DNA of 64,000 nt. Origin: Micromonospora antibiotica (GTDB taxonomy: Bacteria > Actinomycetota > Actinomycetes > Mycobacteriales > Micromonosporaceae). The number at the start of each line of letters is the position of its first letter. Position 1 is the first letter of the stretch. The notes beneath the pieces are model-generated. The model worked only from the letters and a program-made list of their open reading frames with translations. It was not told where the DNA came from and ran no database searches. This document shows, one piece after another, positions 1-11,900 of the stretch. The position numbers and the translations under genes were made by a program. The stretch lies in contig NZ_JAGFWR010000015.1 in the NCBI RefSeq assembly GCF_017599305.1, positions 62,001-126,000 on the forward strand, given 5' to 3'.

Positions 1-2660
1 CGCACTCAGGCCGGTCCGGCACAGCAGCCCGACGACAGCGCGCAACGGCACGACGACGGCCAGGTGCCGGCGTACGCGGCCGGAATGGCGCAGGCATGGG
101 CCAGTGGGATCGAGCTGGACTGGTCGGCCGTCGACCCGGGTGGCCGACAGATCGACCTGCCCACCTACGCGTTCCGACACCAGCGCTACTGGCTCGACGC
201 GCCACCCGGGGCCGGCGACACCACCGGCCTCGGCCAGTTCCCCGCCGACCACCCGATGCTCGGTGCCGTCGTCGACCTGCCCGACACCGGTGGCGTGGTG
301 CTCACCGGCCGGCTCGCCCGCACCGCCCAGCCGTGGCTCGCCGACCACGCGGTCTTCGACACCGTCCTCGTCCCCGGCACCGGGCTGGTCGAACTCGCCC
401 TGCGCGCCGGTGACCAGGTCGGCTGCCCGGTCCTCGACGAGTTGACCATCAACGCCCCGCTGGTGCTGCCCACCGACGGCGGCCTGGCCCTGCGGGTCAC
501 CGTCGACGCCGCCGACGACAGCGGCACTCGTACCCTCGGCATCTGGAGCCGGCCCGACGACGCGACCGACTGGACCCGGCACGCCGAAGGGGTCCTGGTC
601 CGGCAGGCCGGGGCCGACCCGGCCGCCGCCGACCTCACCGAATGGCCGCCCGCCGGTGCCGAACCCGTCGACCTCGACGGCCTCTACGACCGGCTGCGTG
701 ACCACGGCTACGGCTACGGGCCGGTGTTCCAGGGGCTGCGCGCGGTGTGGCGGCGCGGCGACGGCGACGCCGCCGAGGTGTGGGCCGAGGCGGCGCTGCC
801 CGAGGTGGCCGCCGCCGACGCGCCCCGGTTCCTGCTGCACCCGGCGCTGCTCGACGCGGCCCTGCACGCCAACCTGGTCGACGAGGGCGCGGGCGACACC
901 CCACTGCCGTTCTCCTGGCGCGGCGTCACCCTGCACGCCGCGCACGCCGCCGCCCTGCGCATCCGTATCTCCCCGGCCACCGGCGACAAACTGGCCGTCA
1001 CCGTCGCCGACGGGCACGGCAACCCGGTCGCCACCATCGACCAGGTGGTGGCCCGGCCGGTCGCCGCCGACGCGCTCGGCGCCGCCGCCCGCAGCCGGCA
1101 CCGCCACCTCTACGAGGTGACCTGGCAGCCCGTCCCCACCCCGGCCGCCGCCACCGACGACTGGACCGCCCTCGACATCGACGCGGAACTGCCCGAACCC
1201 GCGCCCCACACCGTCGTGGTCACCCTGGACCCGCCCGGCACCCCGCCGGCCGCCGTGCACGAGGCCACCGAACGCCTGCTGGGGCTGCTGCACCGCTGGC
1301 TCACCCACCCGGGGTACGCGCACAGCACGCTGGCCCTGCTCACCCGGGACGCGGTCGGGGCCGGTGACACCCCGGTCGACCCCGCCGCAGCGGCCCTGTG
1401 GGGGCTGGTCCGGGCCGCCGAAGCCGAACACCCCGGCCGGTTCGTGCTGGTCGACACCGACGCACCCGGCACCACCCACCTCGCGGCGGCCCTGGCCACC
1501 GGTGAACCCGAGGTGGCCGTCCGGGACGGGCAACTGCTGGTGCCCCGGCTGGCCCGGCTGCCCGTCGACACCACCGCCGACAGCCCGTGGCCCGTCGACG
1601 GCACCGTCCTGATCACCGGTGGCCTCGGCGGGTTGGGCAGCCTCGTCGCCCGGCACCTGGTCACCCGGCACGGCGTACGCCGGCTGCTGCTGACCGGGCG
1701 CAGCGGCGCGGCCACGCCCGGCGCGGCGGAACTGGTCGCGGACCTCACCGCCGCCGGTGCCGACGTGACGGTCGCCGCCTGCGACGTCGCCGACCGGGAC
1801 GCGGTCGCCGCCCTGCTCGCCGGGCATCCGCTCGGCGCGGTCGTGCACGCCGCCGGCACCGCCGAGAACGCCCTGGTCGACGCGCTCACCCCCGCACAAC
1901 TGCACCGGGTGCTGCGGCCCAAGGTGGACGCCGCCTGGCACCTGCACGACCTCACCCGCGACCACGACCTGACCGCCTTCGTGCTGTTCTCCTCGTCGGC
2001 CGGCTGGGTGGCCGGGGCCGGGCAGGGCAACTACGCCGCCGCGAACCTCTTCCTCGACGCGCTCGCCCAACGCCGCCGCGCCGACGGACTGCCCGCGACC
2101 TCGCTGGCCTTCGGCCTGTGGGCCACCGGCACCGGGATGGGCGGTCACCTCGACGACGCCGACCTGCACCGGATGCGCCGGCTCGGGATGCCCGCGATGA
2201 CCACCGACGAGGGACTGGAGCTGTTCGACGCGGCCGTCGCCGCCGGCCGGGCCACCGCCGTACCGGTGCGGGTCGACCTGGACGCGCTGCGGCGGCGCAC
2301 CGACGCGCTGCCGGCCGTGCTGCGCGGCCTGGTCCGCACCCCGGCCCGGCCCACCGCCGGTGCCGCGCCGGCCGGCGGCCCCCCGCTGGCGCAGCGGCTC
2401 GCCGGACTCTCCGACACCGACCGGGAGACCCTGCTGCTCGACCTGGTCCGCACGCACGCCGCCGCCGTGCTGGGTTTCCCCGGCCCGGCGTCGGTGGAAC
2501 CCGGGCGGGCGTTCAAGGACCTCGGTTTCGACTCCCTCGCCGCCGTCGAGTTCCGCAACGTGCTCAGCACCGTCACCGGGCTGCGGCTGCCCGCCACCCT
2601 CGTCTTCGACCACCCCGAGCCCACCGCCCTGGCCCGCGCGCTCAAGGCCGAACTGGTGGT
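1..2660 (+). other. PKS module: (AT)-DH-KR-ACP, alkene-forming, possibly Z
   Basis: Only the last residues of the AT are in the window, so its extender choice cannot be read. The DH and KR should give an alkene. At the LDD position the KR reads AEN (HAAGTAENALVD), and a Trp sits one residue away from the A-type Trp position (SAGWVAG), so the hydroxyl configuration is not predictable by the standard motifs. A non-B hydroxyl before dehydration would favour a Z alkene. Placement in the chain: C14=C15 counted from the lactam carbonyl. Confidence 0.7.
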
Positions 2661-2892
2661 GCCCGACGCCGACCCGGCCGGTGCGGTCCTCGCCGACCTC
2701 GACCGGCTGGAGAAGGCCCTGGCCGAGGTGCCCGGCGACGAGCACGCCCGGCTGACCGCCCGGCTGGAGGCGGTGCTGCGCGGCTGGCAGGACCGGGCCG
2801 GCCGCCCCGACGACGACACCCCGCACGACTACGAGTCCGCCACCGACGAGGAACTGTTCGACGTGCTGGAGAACGAGCTCGGCATCTCCTGA
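1..2892 (+). CDS. Modular type I PKS, 3' part (AT tail-DH-KR-ACP), 5' end outside window
   Basis: The frame is open from base 1, and the first residues resemble the end of an acyltransferase domain plus the usual post-AT linker (PTYAFRHQRYWL near 160-195), so the gene begins upstream. A GTG at 64 is internal. In order it has a DH (about 230-1060), a KR (about 1600-2190, TGGLGGLG cofactor loop, FSSSAG and NYAAAN catalytic region), an ACP (about 2395-2660, phosphopantetheine Ser at 2533-2535 in GFDSLAAVEF) and an acidic C-terminal docking region ending ELFDVLENELGIS. The DH has its catalytic His (346-348), but the HxxxGxxxxP motif reads HAVFDTVLVP, with Asp for Gly; the second motif HPALLDAALH is intact. 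The KR lacks the LDD motif of B-type ketoreductases. It lies 46 bp upstream of the next PKS gene, and matching docking ends suggest it hands its chain to that protein. Confidence 0.93.
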   Translation, partial: RTQAGPAQQPDDSAQRHDDGQVPAYAAGMAQAWASGIELDWSAVDPGGRQIDLPTYAFRHQRYWLDAPPGAGDTTGLGQFPADHPMLGAVVDLPDTGGVVLTGRLARTAQPWLADHAVFDTVLVPGTGLVELALRAGDQVGCPVLDELTINAPLVLPTDGGLALRVTVDAADDSGTRTLGIWSRPDDATDWTRHAEGVLVRQAGADPAAADLTEWPPAGAEPVDLDGLYDRLRDHGYGYGPVFQGLRAVWRRGDGDAAEVWAEAALPEVAAADAPRFLLHPALLDAALHANLVDEGAGDTPLPFSWRGVTLHAAHAAALRIRISPATGDKLAVTVADGHGNPVATIDQVVARPVAADALGAAARSRHRHLYEVTWQPVPTPAAATDDWTALDIDAELPEPAPHTVVVTLDPPGTPPAAVHEATERLLGLLHRWLTHPGYAHSTLALLTRDAVGAGDTPVDPAAAALWGLVRAAEAEHPGRFVLVDTDAPGTTHLAAALATGEPEVAVRDGQLLVPRLARLPVDTTADSPWPVDGTVLITGGLGGLGSLVARHLVTRHGVRRLLLTGRSGAATPGAAELVADLTAAGADVTVAACDVADRDAVAALLAGHPLGAVVHAAGTAENALVDALTPAQLHRVLRPKVDAAWHLHDLTRDHDLTAFVLFSSSAGWVAGAGQGNYAAANLFLDALAQRRRADGLPATSLAFGLWATGTGMGGHLDDADLHRMRRLGMPAMTTDEGLELFDAAVAAGRATAVPVRVDLDALRRRTDALPAVLRGLVRTPARPTAGAAPAGGPPLAQRLAGLSDTDRETLLLDLVRTHAAAVLGFPGPASVEPGRAFKDLGFDSLAAVEFRNVLSTVTGLRLPATLVFDHPEPTALARALKAELVVPDADPAGAVLADLDRLEKALAEVPGDEHARLTARLEAVLRGWQDRAGRPDDDTPHDYESATDEELFDVLENELGIS

Positions 2893-2938
2893 CGGCAGTC
2901 TCGACGAACCTCCGGCGCGGGAAAGATTGGTGTGAACG

Positions 2939-5900
2939 ATGGCGAACGACGACAAGCTCCGGACCTTCCTCAAGCGCGCCACCGCCGAACTGCAACAGGC
3001 CAACCGGCGGCTGCGTGAGGTGGAGAGCCGGGACCAGGAGCCGATCGCGATCGTCGGCATGGGCTGCCGCTACCCCGGTGGGGTCCGGTCGCCGGAGGAC
3101 CTGTGGCGGCTCGTCGCCGACGGCACCGACGCCATCTCCGGCTTCCCCACCGACCGGGGCTGGGACGTCGACGGCGTCTACGACCCGGAGCCCGGCAAAC
3201 CCGGCAGGAGCTACACCCGGCACGGCGGTTTCCTCTACGACGCCGCCGACTTCGACCCGGGCTTCTTCGGGATGAGCCCGCGGGAGGCGGTGGAGACGGA
3301 CCCGCAGCAGCGGTTGCTGCTGGAGGCGGCCTGGGAGGCGTTCGAGTACGGCGGGATCGACCCGACCGCCATGAAGGGCAGCGCCACCGGCGTCTTCGTC
3401 GGCGTAATGCACCACGACTACGTCGACAGCACCACCTCCGGCAGCCTCGTCTCCGGTCGGGTCGCCTACAACCTGGGCCTGGAGGGGCCGGCGATCACCG
3501 TCGACACCGCCTGCTCGTCGTCGTCGGTGGCCGTACACCTGGCCTGCCAGTCGCTGCGCAAGGAGGAATGCGGGCTGGCCCTGGCCGGTGGGGTCGCGGT
3601 GATGGCCACCCCACAGCTGTTCGTCGAGTTCAGCAGGCAACGCGCACTGTCCCCGGACGGCCGCTGCCGCTCCTTCGGCGACGGTGCGGACGGCGCGGCC
3701 TGGGCCGAGGGCGTCGGGGTGCTGGTGCTGGAGCGGTTGTCCGACGCGCAGCGCAACGGGCACCGCGTCTACGGGTTGATCCGGGGTTCGGCGGTGAACC
3801 AGGATGGTGCGTCGAACGGGTTGACCGCGCCGAACGGGCCGGCCCAGCAGCGGGTGATCCGGGCGGCGCTGGCCAACGCCCGGCTCTCCGTCGCCGACGT
3901 GGACGTGGTCGAGGCGCACGGCACCGGTACCACCCTCGGTGACCCGATCGAGGCGCAGGCGGTACTGGCCACCTACGGCCGGGACCGGGAGCGGTCGCTC
4001 TACCTCGGCTCGATCAAGTCGAACATCGGGCACGCCCAGGCCGCCGCCGGGGTCGCCGGGGTGATCAAGATGGTGATGGCGATGCGGCACGGCACCCTGC
4101 CGCGCACCCTGCACGCCGAGACGCCGTCCCGGCAGGTCGACTGGGACGCCGGTGACGTGCGGCTGCTCACCGAACAGGTCGACTGGCCGGCGGTGGACCG
4201 GCCCCGCCGCGCCGGGGTGTCGTCGTTCGGGATCAGCGGTACCAACGTGCACCTCATCGTCGAGCAGGCACCCCCCGTGGAGGCCGTCGCGGCGGGACCG
4301 ACGCCACCGGTCACCCTCTGGCCGGTGTCGGGACGCTCCCCCGAGGGGCTGACCCGCCAGGCCGCCCGGATCGCGGAGTTCGCCGCCGGCACCGATGCGC
4401 GTCCGGTGGACGTCGGGTTCTCGCTCGGCGCGGGCCGGGCCGGGTTGGAGTTCCGGGGGGTGGCGGTCGGCCGGGAGGGGGCCGAGCTGTCCGCCGGCCT
4501 CGACGCCCTGGTCGCCGGCACCGGCCTGTCGGGTCGGGTGACCGGCGGTCGTACGGCGGTGTTGTTCACCGGTCAGGGCGCGCAGCGGGTGGGGATGGGT
4601 CGCGAGCTGGCGGCGGCGTTCCCGGTGTTCGCTGCTGCCCTGGATGAGGTGTGTGCGGCGTTCGGGCCGTTGCTGGGTGGTGATCTGCGGGAGGTGATGT
4701 TCACCGATCCGGATGGTGTGTTGGATCAGACGGGGTGGACGCAGCCGGCGTTGTTTGCGGTTGAGGTGGCGTTGTTCCGTCTGGCGGAGTCGTGGGGGTT
4801 GAAGCCTGATTTTGTGGCGGGTCACTCGATCGGTGAGTTGGCCGCCGCGCATGTCGCGGGGGTGTGGTCGCTGGAGGATGCCTGCCGTGTCGTCGCGGCC
4901 CGTGGTGGTCTGATGCAGGCCCTTCCGGCCGGTGGGGCGATGTTGGCGATCGCTGCGCCGTTGGCGGAGTTGGATCTCGGTGACATCGACGTGGCGGCGG
5001 TGAACGGCCCCCGTGCGGTGGTTGTCTCCGGCACGGAGGAGCAGGTCGCGGCGTTGGAGGCGTCGCTTGGGGTGAAGACGCGTCGGTTGCGGGTGTCGCA
5101 TGCGTTCCATTCGCATCTGATGGACCCGATGCTGGCCGACTACGGGCAGGTCCTCCGTGGAGTGACCGCCAATCCGGCGGCGATCCCGTTGGTATCGACC
5201 GCGACCGGTGACCTCGCCACCGACGACGAACTCGGCTCGGTCGGGTACTGGCAGGGTCAGGTGCGGGGCACGGTCCGGTTCGCGGACGCGGTGGCCGCGC
5301 TGGCCGCCCGTGGGGTGACCCGGTTCGTGGAGATCGGGCCGGACAGTGTGCTCACCGCGATGGTCGCCGACTGCGTCGACGACGCGGTCACCATCGCGCT
5401 CCAGCGCCGGGACCGGGACCAGGTCACCGGTTACGCCACCGGGATGGCGCAGGCGTGGACCACCGGCGTCGACCTCGACTGGGCGGCCGTCAACCCGGGC
5501 GGTCGGCAGGTCGACCTGCCCAGCTACGCCTTCGCCCGGCAGCGGTACTGGCTGGCCGCCCCCACCGCCGCCCCGGCCACCGTCACCGACGACTGGCGGT
5601 ACCGGGTCGTCTGGCGGGGCACCGACCTGCCCGCCGGGCCGGAACTCACCGGCGACTGGTGGCTCGTCACCCCGGACCCGCTCACCGACGACCCCCGGGT
5701 CACCGCCATCGCCGACGCGCTCGCCACCCGGGGCGCCACCGTCACCAAGCTCACCGGCACCGACCTGCTTACCGGCACCGACGCGCTCGCCGGCCGGGGC
5801 ACCCCGAGCGGGATCGTCTCGCTGCTCGGCCTCGACGACACCCCGGACCCGTACGACGCCGGGCTGTCCGCCGGGGTCACCGGCACCGTACGCCTGGTGC

Positions 5901-8900
5901 AGGCCCTCGCCGCCGCCGACATCACCGGTCGGCTGTGGTGCCTGACCACCGGCGGGGTCGCCGTCGACCGGTACGAGGACCTGCCGCACGCCGCACAGGC
6001 CGGCCTCTGGGGTCTCGGCACGGTGCTCTCCCTCGACTACCCCGGCTGGTGGGGTGGCCTGGTCGACCTGCCCGCCGACTGGACGCCCGACACCCTCACC
6101 CGGCTCGTCGACGTGCTCGCCGACGGCAGCGAGGACCAGGTCGCCCTGCGTACCGCCGGGGTGCTGGCCCGGCGGATGGTGCGCTGGCCCGTCGCCGGCA
6201 GCCCCGACCGGCGCTACACGCCCACCGGCACCGTGCTCGTCACCGGCGGCACCGGCGGCATCGGCGCGCACCTCACCGAATGGCTCCTCGACCAGGGCGC
6301 CGAGCGGGTGGTGCTGGCCAGCCGGCGGGGCCCCGCCGCCCCCGGCGCCGCCGACCTGGCCGCCCGCCTGCCCGGCGTCCAGGTCGTCGCCTGCGACGTG
6401 GCCGACCGGGACGCGGTCGCCACGCTGCTCGACGGGATCGGCGACGACCTGACCGCCGTCTTCCACGCCGCCGGGGTGCTCTACGACCCGGCACCCCTCG
6501 GCGAGACCGACCTCGACGACTTCGCCGCCGTGTGCCGGGCCAAGGTCCTCGGCGCGACCCACCTCGACGCCCTGCTCGGCGACCGGCCGCTCGACGCGTT
6601 CGTGCTGTTCGCCTCCGGCGCGGCCGTCTGGGGCAGCGCCGGGCAGGCCGCCTACGGCACCGGCAACGCCTGGCTCGACGCGTTGGCCCACCAGCGCCGC
6701 CGCCGGGGCCTGACCGCCACCTCGGTGGCCTGGGGCACCTGGGGTGGCGGCGGGATGGTCGACGACGAGGCCACCGGGCAACTCCTGCGGCAGGGCACCC
6801 CGCCGATGGAGCCGCGCCTCGCCCTCGGGGCGTTGCGGCAGGTCCTCGACCACGACGAGAGCCACCTCGTGGTCACCGACATCGACTGGGCCCGGTTCAC
6901 CCCGATCTACACCCTGGCCCGGCCCCGGCCGCTGCTCGCCGCGCTCCCCGAGGCCCAGCAGACCCCGGCCGCCGCCGCCCCGACCGCGCCCACCGACACC
7001 TCCGTGCTGGCCGGGCTGCCCGACGCCGAGCGGCTGCCGTACCTGCTGGACACCGTCCGCGCCCAGGTCGCCACCGTCCTCGGGTACGACGCGGCGACCA
7101 CCGTGGACGTCCAGCGGCCGTTCCGGGAACTCGGGTTCGACTCGCTGACCGCGGTGGAGCTGCGCAACGCCCTCGGCGCGGCCGTCGGGCTGCGCCTGCC
7201 GGCCACCATGGTCTACGACCACCCGACCCCCGCCGTGCTGGCCCGCCACCTGTACGACGAACTCGTCGGCACCGCCGCCCCGACCCCCGTCGCGTCCGGC
7301 GTCGGCGGGTCCGACCCCGACGAGCCGATCGCCATCATCGGGATGAGCTGCCGCTACCCCGGCGGCGTCCGGTCCCCGGAGGACCTGTGGCGGCTCGTCG
7401 ACAGCGGCACCGACGCGATCAGCGCGTTCCCCGTCGACCGGGGCTGGGACTCCGACGCCCTCTTCGACGCCGACCCGGACCAGCCGGGCACCAGCTACGT
7501 CCGCTCCGGCGGTTTCGTCTACGAGGCGGGCGCGTTCGACGCCGAGTTCTTCGGCATCTCGCCCCGCGAGGCGATCGCCATGGACCCGCAGCAGCGGCTG
7601 ATGCTGGAGGTCACCTGGGAGGCGGTCGAGCGGGCCGGGCTGGACCCGGAGGCGTTGCGTGGCAGCCCCGTCGGGGTGTTCGTCGGCTCCGGCGCCCAGG
7701 ACTACGGTGACCTGCTCGGTCTCGCCCCCGCCGAGTCGGAGGCGTACCTGAGCACCGGCAGTTCCGCGTCGGTGATCTCCGGCCGGGTGTCGTACGCGTT
7801 CGGGTTCGAAGGGCCGTCGATGACCATCGACACGGCGTGTTCCTCGTCGCTCGTCGCACTGCACCTCGCCAGCCAGGCGCTGCGGGCCGGGGAGTGCGCG
7901 ACCGCCGTCGCCGGTGGGGTGCTGGTGATGTCGAACCCCACCCCGTTCGTGGCGTTCAGCCGGCAACGGGGGCTCGCCCCGGACGGCCGGTGCAAGTCGT
8001 TCTCCGACGACGCCGACGGCACCGGCTGGGCCGAGGGCGTCGGGGTGCTGATGCTGGAGCGGCTCTCCGACGCGCAGCGCAACGGGCACCGCGTCTACGG
8101 GTTGATCCGGGGTTCGGCGGTGAACCAGGACGGTGCGTCGAACGGGTTGACCGCGCCGAACGGGCCGGCCCAGCAGCGGGTGATCCGGGCGGCGCTGGCC
8201 AACGCCCGGATCACCCCCGACGCGGTCGACGCGGTCGAGGCGCACGGCACCGGCACCACCCTCGGTGACCCGATCGAGGCGCAGGCGCTGCTCGCCACCT
8301 ACGGTCGGGACCGGGACCGCCCCCTGTGGCTCGGCTCGATCAAGTCCAACATGGGTCACGCCCAGGCCGCCGCCGGCATGGCCGGTGTGATCAAGATGGT
8401 GATGGCGATGCGGCACGGCACCCTGCCGCGCACCCTGCACGCCGAGACGCCGTCCCGGCAGGTCGACTGGGCGGCCGGTGACGTACGGCTGCTCACCGAA
8501 CCGGTCGACTGGCCGGCCGGGGACCGCCCCCGCCGGGCGGGGGTGTCGTCGTTCGGGATCAGCGGCACCAACGCCCACGTGATCGTGGAGGAGGCCCCGC
8601 CGGCCGAGCCCACCGCACCGGCCGCGACCCCCGAGCCGCCGGTGGCGCTCTGGCCGCTGTCCGCCCGGTCCGCCGGTGCGCTGGCCGAGCAGGCCGCCCG
8701 CCTGCGGGACTTCCGCACCGAGGAACGGCCGGTCGACGTGGGGCACTCGTTGTCCGCCGGTCGGGCGGCCCTGGATCACCGGGCCGTCGCCGTCGGCGGT
8801 ACGGCCGCCGAGCTGGCCGCCTCCCTGGAGGCCCTGACCTCAGGCAGCGGCCTGTCGGGTCGGGTGACCGGCGGTCGTACGGCGGTCCTCTTCACCGGTC

Positions 8901-11900
8901 AGGGTGCGCAGCGGGTGGGGATGGGTCGTGAGCTGGCGGCAGCTTTCCCGGTGTTCGCTGCTGCGTTGGATGAGGTGTGTGCCGCCTTCGGGCCGTTGCT
9001 CGACGGTGATCTGCGGGAGGTGATGTTCACCGACCCGGATGGTGTGTTGGATCAGACGGGGTGGACGCAGCCGGCGTTGTTCGCGGTTGAGGTGGCGTTG
9101 TTCCGTCTGGCGGAGTCGTGGGGTCTCAAGCCGGATTTCGTGGCCGGGCATTCGATCGGTGAGTTGGCTGCCGCGCATGTCGCGGGGGTGTGGTCGCTGG
9201 CGGATGCGTGTCGGGTGGTGGCGGCTCGGGGTGGTCTGATGCAGGCCCTTCCGGCGGGTGGGGCGATGCTGGCGATCGCCGCGCCGCTGGCGGAGTTGGA
9301 TCTCGGTGACATCGACGTCGCGGCGGTGAACGGACCTCGTGCGGTGGTCGTGTCGGGGACCGAGGAGCAGATTGCGGCGTTGGAGGCGTCGCTTGAGGTG
9401 AAGACGCGTCGGTTGCGGGTGTCGCATGCGTTCCATTCGCATCTGATGGACCCGATGCTCGCGGAGTACGGGCAGGTCGTCGACGGGGTCACCGCCAGTC
9501 CGGCAAACGTTCCGCTGGTGTCTACTGCGACCGGTGACCTGGCTACCGACGACGACCTGGGTTCGGCGGCCTACTGGCAGGGTCAGGTGCGGGGGACCGT
9601 GCGGTTCGCTGACGCGGTGGCCGCGCTGGCGGCCCGTGGGGTGACCCGGTTCGTGGAGATCGGGCCGGACAGTGTGCTCACCGCGATGGTGGCCGACAGC
9701 GTCGACGACGCGGTGACCATCGCGTTGCAGCGCCGGGACCGGGACCAGGTGACCGGGTACGCGGCCGGGATGGCGCAGGCGTGGACCACCGGCGTCGACC
9801 TCGACTGGGCGGCCGTCAACCCGGGTGGTCGGCAGGTGGAACTGCCCACCTACGCCTTCCAGCACCAGCGGTACTGGATCGAGCCCGACACCACCGCCGG
9901 CACCGGCACCGACGAGGCCGACGGCGGGTTCTGGGACGCCGTCGACCGGGGCGACACCGATCTGCTCGCCGACGGTCTCGGCGTCACCCCCGGTGTCGTC
10001 ACCGAGGTGCTCCCCGGCCTCGCCGCCTGGCGCGACCGGCAACGGGACGCGGCCACCGTGGACGACTGGCGCTACCGGGTGGTGTGGCGCTCCACCGAGC
10101 TTCCCGACGGCGGCGAACTCACCGGCACCTGGTGGCTCGTCGTACCGGCCGCGTCGACCGGTGACGGGAGGGTGACCGCCCTCGCCGCCGGACTGGCCGA
10201 CCGGGGCGCCGACGTCGTCACCGTCACCGGCACCGAGCTGCCCGCCGGGGACACCCCCGCCGGGGTGCTGTCCCTGCTCGCCCTCGACGACACCCCCGAC
10301 CCCACCGACGCCGGGCTCTCCGTCGGCGTCACCGACACCGTCGCGCTGATCCAGGCCCTCACCGCCACCGACTTCGCCGGCCGGATCTGGTGCCTCACCG
10401 CAGGCGGCATCGCCGTCGACCGGTTCGAGGACCTGCCGCACCCCGCGCAGGGCGCGCTCTGGGGCCTCGGCACCGTACTGTCCCTGGAGTACCCGCACTC
10501 CTGGGGTGGCCTGGTCGATTTGCCCACCGACTGGACCGACGAGCACGTCGCGCGGCTCGCCGACGTCCTCGCCGCCGGTGCGGAGGACCAGGTGGCCGTC
10601 CGTACCGCCGGGGTGCTGGCCCGACGGCTGGTCCGCTGGCCTGCCGCCGGCAACGCCGAACGCCGCTACACGCCCACCGGCACCGTGCTGGTCACCGGCG
10701 GCACCGGTGGCATCGGCGCGCACCTCACCGGATGGCTGCTCGACCAGGGTGCCGACCGGGTGGTGCTGGCCAGCCGGCGCGGCCCGGACGCCCCCGGCGC
10801 GGCCGAGCTGATGGCCCGGCATCCGGGTGTCGAGGTCGTCGCCCTCGACGTGGCGGACCGGGACGCGGTCGCCGCGCTCCTGGCCGACCTCGGTGACGGG
10901 CTGACCGCCGTGTTCCACGCCGCCGGGGTGCTGCACCAGGAGAGGTCGCTGCCGGAGACCAGCGTGGCGGAGTTCGCCGACGTGTGCCGGGCGAAGGTGC
11001 TCGGCGCGGTGCACCTCGACGAGCTGCTGGCCGACCGGCCGTTGGACGCGTTCGTGCTGTTCTCCTCGGGTGCGGCGGTGTGGGGCAGCGCCGGGCAGGC
11101 CGGGTACGCGACGGCCAACGCGTACCTCGATGCGCTGGCGCACCGGCGGCGGACCCGGGGTGCGGTCGCCACCTCGGTCGCCTGGGGCAGCTGGGCCGGC
11201 GGCGGGATGGCCGACGGGGAGGCCACCGCGCACCTGCGCCGGCAGGGCACCCCGCCGATGGAACCCCGGCTCGCCGTCCGGGCGCTGCGGGAGGCCCTCG
11301 ACCACGACGAGAACCACCTCGTCGTCGCCAACATCGACTGGACCCGGTTCACCCCGGTCTACACCCTGGCCCGGCCCCGGCCGCTGCTGGCCGCGCTGCC
11401 CGACGCCCAACCCGAGGCCGAACCGGCCGCCCCGGTCGCCGCGACCGCCGACCTCGCCGGCCGGCTCGCCGCGATGCCGTCACCGGACCGCCTGGACACC
11501 GTCCTGGCGCTGGTCCGCGACCAGGTCGCCGCCGTCCTCGGGTACGCCTCCGGCGCGGACGTCGACCCGGAGCGGGCGTTCAAGGAGGCCGGGTTCGACT
11601 CGCTGACCGCCGTGGAGCTGCGCAACCGCCTCACCACCGAGACGGCGCTGCGGCTGCCCGCCACGCTGGTCTTCGACTACCCGACCCCGACCGAGCTGGC
11701 CCAGCAACTGCTCACCGAGCTGGTGCCCGCCGACGCCGGGGGCGTCACCCTGCTCGACGACCTCGACCGGCTCCAGGCGGCGCTGTCCACCCTGGACGCC
11801 GACGCGGTCGCCGCGCTCGACGAGAGCACCCGGGCCGGGGTGGGGGAGCGGCTGCGCACCATGCTCGCCGCGTGGACCGCCGGTCAACGCCCGGCCGAGG

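Noticed and set aside
64..66. GTG at 64 as a true gene start
   Set aside because: The frame is open upstream and the residues before it match the end of an AT domain, so the gene begins left of the window.
2642..8779. Very long open frames on the minus strand opposite the PKS genes (also about 16994-25579, 27356-33151, 49502-57187 and 57380-63799)
   Set aside because: They mirror the third-position GC bias of the sense genes, give Gly/Arg/His/Pro-rich sequence with no recognisable domain, and have no ribosome sites. Sense-strand domain motifs are unbroken.
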